Positions 22,261 to 23,212 of a stretch of DNA of 23,212 bases are shown here, one piece after another. Within the stretch, counting starts at the first letter, position 1; the number at the start of each line of letters is the position of its first letter. The notes under the pieces were generated by a model, which did not search any database, had not been told where the DNA came from, and saw nothing but the letters and a program-made list of their open reading frames with translations. A program made the translations under genes and the position numbers. This stretch comes from Gemmatimonadota bacterium (lineage in GTDB: Bacteria > Gemmatimonadota > Gemmatimonadetes > Gemmatimonadales > GWC2-71-9): the NCBI GenBank assembly GCA_003220975.1, contig QHTX01000129.1, positions 1 to 23,212 of the forward strand, given 5' to 3'.

Positions 22261-23212
22261 GCCGCAATGCAATGGCGCCAGGCGTAGTCCGCCAGGGCCA
22301 TGATGGTCAGCTGGGGATTGATGCCGATGCTCGTGGGAAACACGCTCGCGTCGCACACGAACAGGTTGGCGAATCCGTGCACACGGAACGCGCTGTCCAC
22401 GACGCCGAGGTCAGGCCGGTCGCTCATCGGGTTGCCGCCCTGCGGGTGCGCGGTGTTGAGGGTCAGGTCTTCGGGGCGGTGCACGATCTCGGCGACGTGC
22501 CGCTCGATCGCCGCCCGGTCGATCCGGCCGCCGGGCGCGAAGCGCGCAGCCGACATCTCGTGGTCCACGAACGTCCCCGGGAAAGCGGCCTCGGCGCCGG
22601 CGGCGAAGTGGAGCTCGGCGAGGAGCGCGATGCCGCGTTTCAGCGTCTCGAGATCGGCCGGCGCCAGCCGGAAGTCCACCGGCCCGAGCAGGTCGCGCAG
22701 CAGCCCGCAGCGCTTGACCTGTCCATTCGCCGCCGTCCCCAGAACCACACCGGCGCTCGCGAACCGGTCGTAGGCCCGCATCCGGTCGAAGTGCTTCTCG
22801 AACCACCCGGGCAGGATGGCGGCGAACGTCATCGGCGGGTTGAACGTGCTCTCGAGCAGGAAGTCGCGGGCGTCCACGAACGCCGTCATCTGGAGCGACT
22901 CGAACGCGTCGAGCCGCTGGGCGAAACGCGCCAGGACCGGCGTCGCGACGTTGCAGGAAAACCGGCTGCCGACGTTGCGTCGGATCCCGCTCTTCAGGAG
23001 CAGCACGCTCGAGCCGATGGTGCCGCAGGCCACGACCACGGTGCCGGCGCGCACCTCGATGGCGCGGCCGTCGGCGAGCTCGGCGCGCACGCTCACGGCG
23101 CGGTCGCGCTGGGTGACGATCTGCACCGCGTGACACTCGGGGATGAGCCGCGCGCCGCGCGCCGTCGCCTGGGGGAGGTAGGTCTCGAGCACCGAGAGCC
23201 GCCGCGCGTACG
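22257..23212 (-). CDS. GMC family oxidoreductase, C-terminal part (runs off window)
   Basis: This is an FAD-dependent alcohol/sugar/sterol oxidoreductase. About 317 residues of the C-terminal side are visible and the N-terminal Rossmann domain lies beyond the edge. VVVACGTIGSSVLLLKSGI is the second GMC signature region. Near the end, NTAHPQGGNPMSD carries the catalytic His, and VCDASVFPTSIGINPQLTIM carries the conserved Asn and the final FAD contact. The frame is open to the edge (residues YARRLS precede the first in-window GTG at 23192), so that GTG is not the true start. The TGA at 22257 overlaps the start of the next flavoenzyme. The family is certain; choline, glucose and cholesterol oxidase types cannot be told apart here. 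Confidence 0.92.
   Translation of the reverse strand, partial: YARRLSVLETYLPQATARGARLIPECHAVQIVTQRDRAVSVRAELADGRAIEVRAGTVVVACGTIGSSVLLLKSGIRRNVGSRFSCNVATPVLARFAQRLDAFESLQMTAFVDARDFLLESTFNPPMTFAAILPGWFEKHFDRMRAYDRFASAGVVLGTAANGQVKRCGLLRDLLGPVDFRLAPADLETLKRGIALLAELHFAAGAEAAFPGTFVDHEMSAARFAPGGRIDRAAIERHVAEIVHRPEDLTLNTAHPQGGNPMSDRPDLGVVDSAFRVHGFANLFVCDASVFPTSIGINPQLTIMALADYAWRHCIAA

Noticed and set aside
19849..22287. Plus-strand open frame of about 800 codons opposite the DNA ligase and flavoenzyme genes
   Set aside because: The minus-strand genes here have complete family motifs. The plus-strand translation is low-complexity Ser/Arg, then Arg/His-rich, without any domain.
1..23212. CRISPR array, tRNA or rRNA genes, insertion sequences, attachment sites, replication origin
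   Set aside because: No regularly spaced repeats, no cloverleaf or rRNA-like segments, no transposase or integrase motifs and no terminal inverted repeats were seen.

Overview
This is a gene-dense, very GC-rich bacterial window (roughly 70% G+C by eye) with an enzyme set typical of a Gram-negative, probably aerobic or soil-type chromosome. An outer-membrane-type beta-barrel, a lipobox lipoprotein and signal peptides cut before Gln point to a two-membrane cell. My best guess is Gemmatimonadota or a neighbouring GC-rich phylum. That is inference from gene content and style, since no rRNA or other marker gene is present. I see no tRNA, rRNA, CRISPR array, insertion sequence or prophage.

Layout. 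(1) 1-7096, minus strand: an alpha-glucan (glycogen) operon read in the order glucan phosphorylase, glycogen synthase, GH57 branching enzyme, short GH57/DUF3536-type protein, GH57 amylase/4-alpha-glucanotransferase (cut by the window edge). Apart from an 11-nt gap before glgA, each stop overlaps the next start (TGATG, TGATG, GTGA), so translation is probably coupled. All three branching and trimming enzymes are GH57; no GH13 enzyme is present in the window. (2) 7123-10394, plus strand, divergent from the glucan operon: a membrane-bound processive GT2 polysaccharide synthase followed 2 nt later by a 673-residue protein. That protein joins two inner-membrane helices, a signal-like segment, TPR repeats and a beta-barrel-like half, suggesting a compact exopolysaccharide synthesis and export pair. 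(3) 10395-12031, minus: a SAM methyltransferase, a clear intrinsic terminator and a small lipoprotein. (4) 12140-13960, plus: a secreted hydrolase with the full active-site signature of alpha-amino acid ester hydrolases. (5) 13961-17298, minus: an operon of 4-coumarate:CoA ligase-like enzyme, double VOC/glyoxalase protein with a histone-H1-like basic tail, GNAT acetyltransferase and zinc-ribbon protein. (6) 17360-18997, plus: a secreted Fes/esterase-D-like alpha/beta hydrolase. (7) 18994-23212, minus: a GMC oxidoreductase (cut by the edge) and a lactone-oxidase-type flavoenzyme with a 4-nt overlap, then an ATP-dependent DNA ligase, then the orphaned C-terminus of a TPR-type protein.

How it fits together. 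The glucan operon encodes elongation (GlgA), branching (GH57), phosphorolysis (GlgP) and rearrangement or hydrolysis (two GH57 proteins) of a storage polyglucan. The divergently read polysaccharide synthase/exporter pair may share its control region. The rest are ordinary accessory metabolic genes packed tightly: three convergent gene pairs have stop codons that abut or overlap. The most unusual items are the exporter fusion, the basic tail on the VOC protein, the long G/C homopolymer at codons 3-6 of glgP, and the possible 'Gln at +1' rule for secreted proteins.
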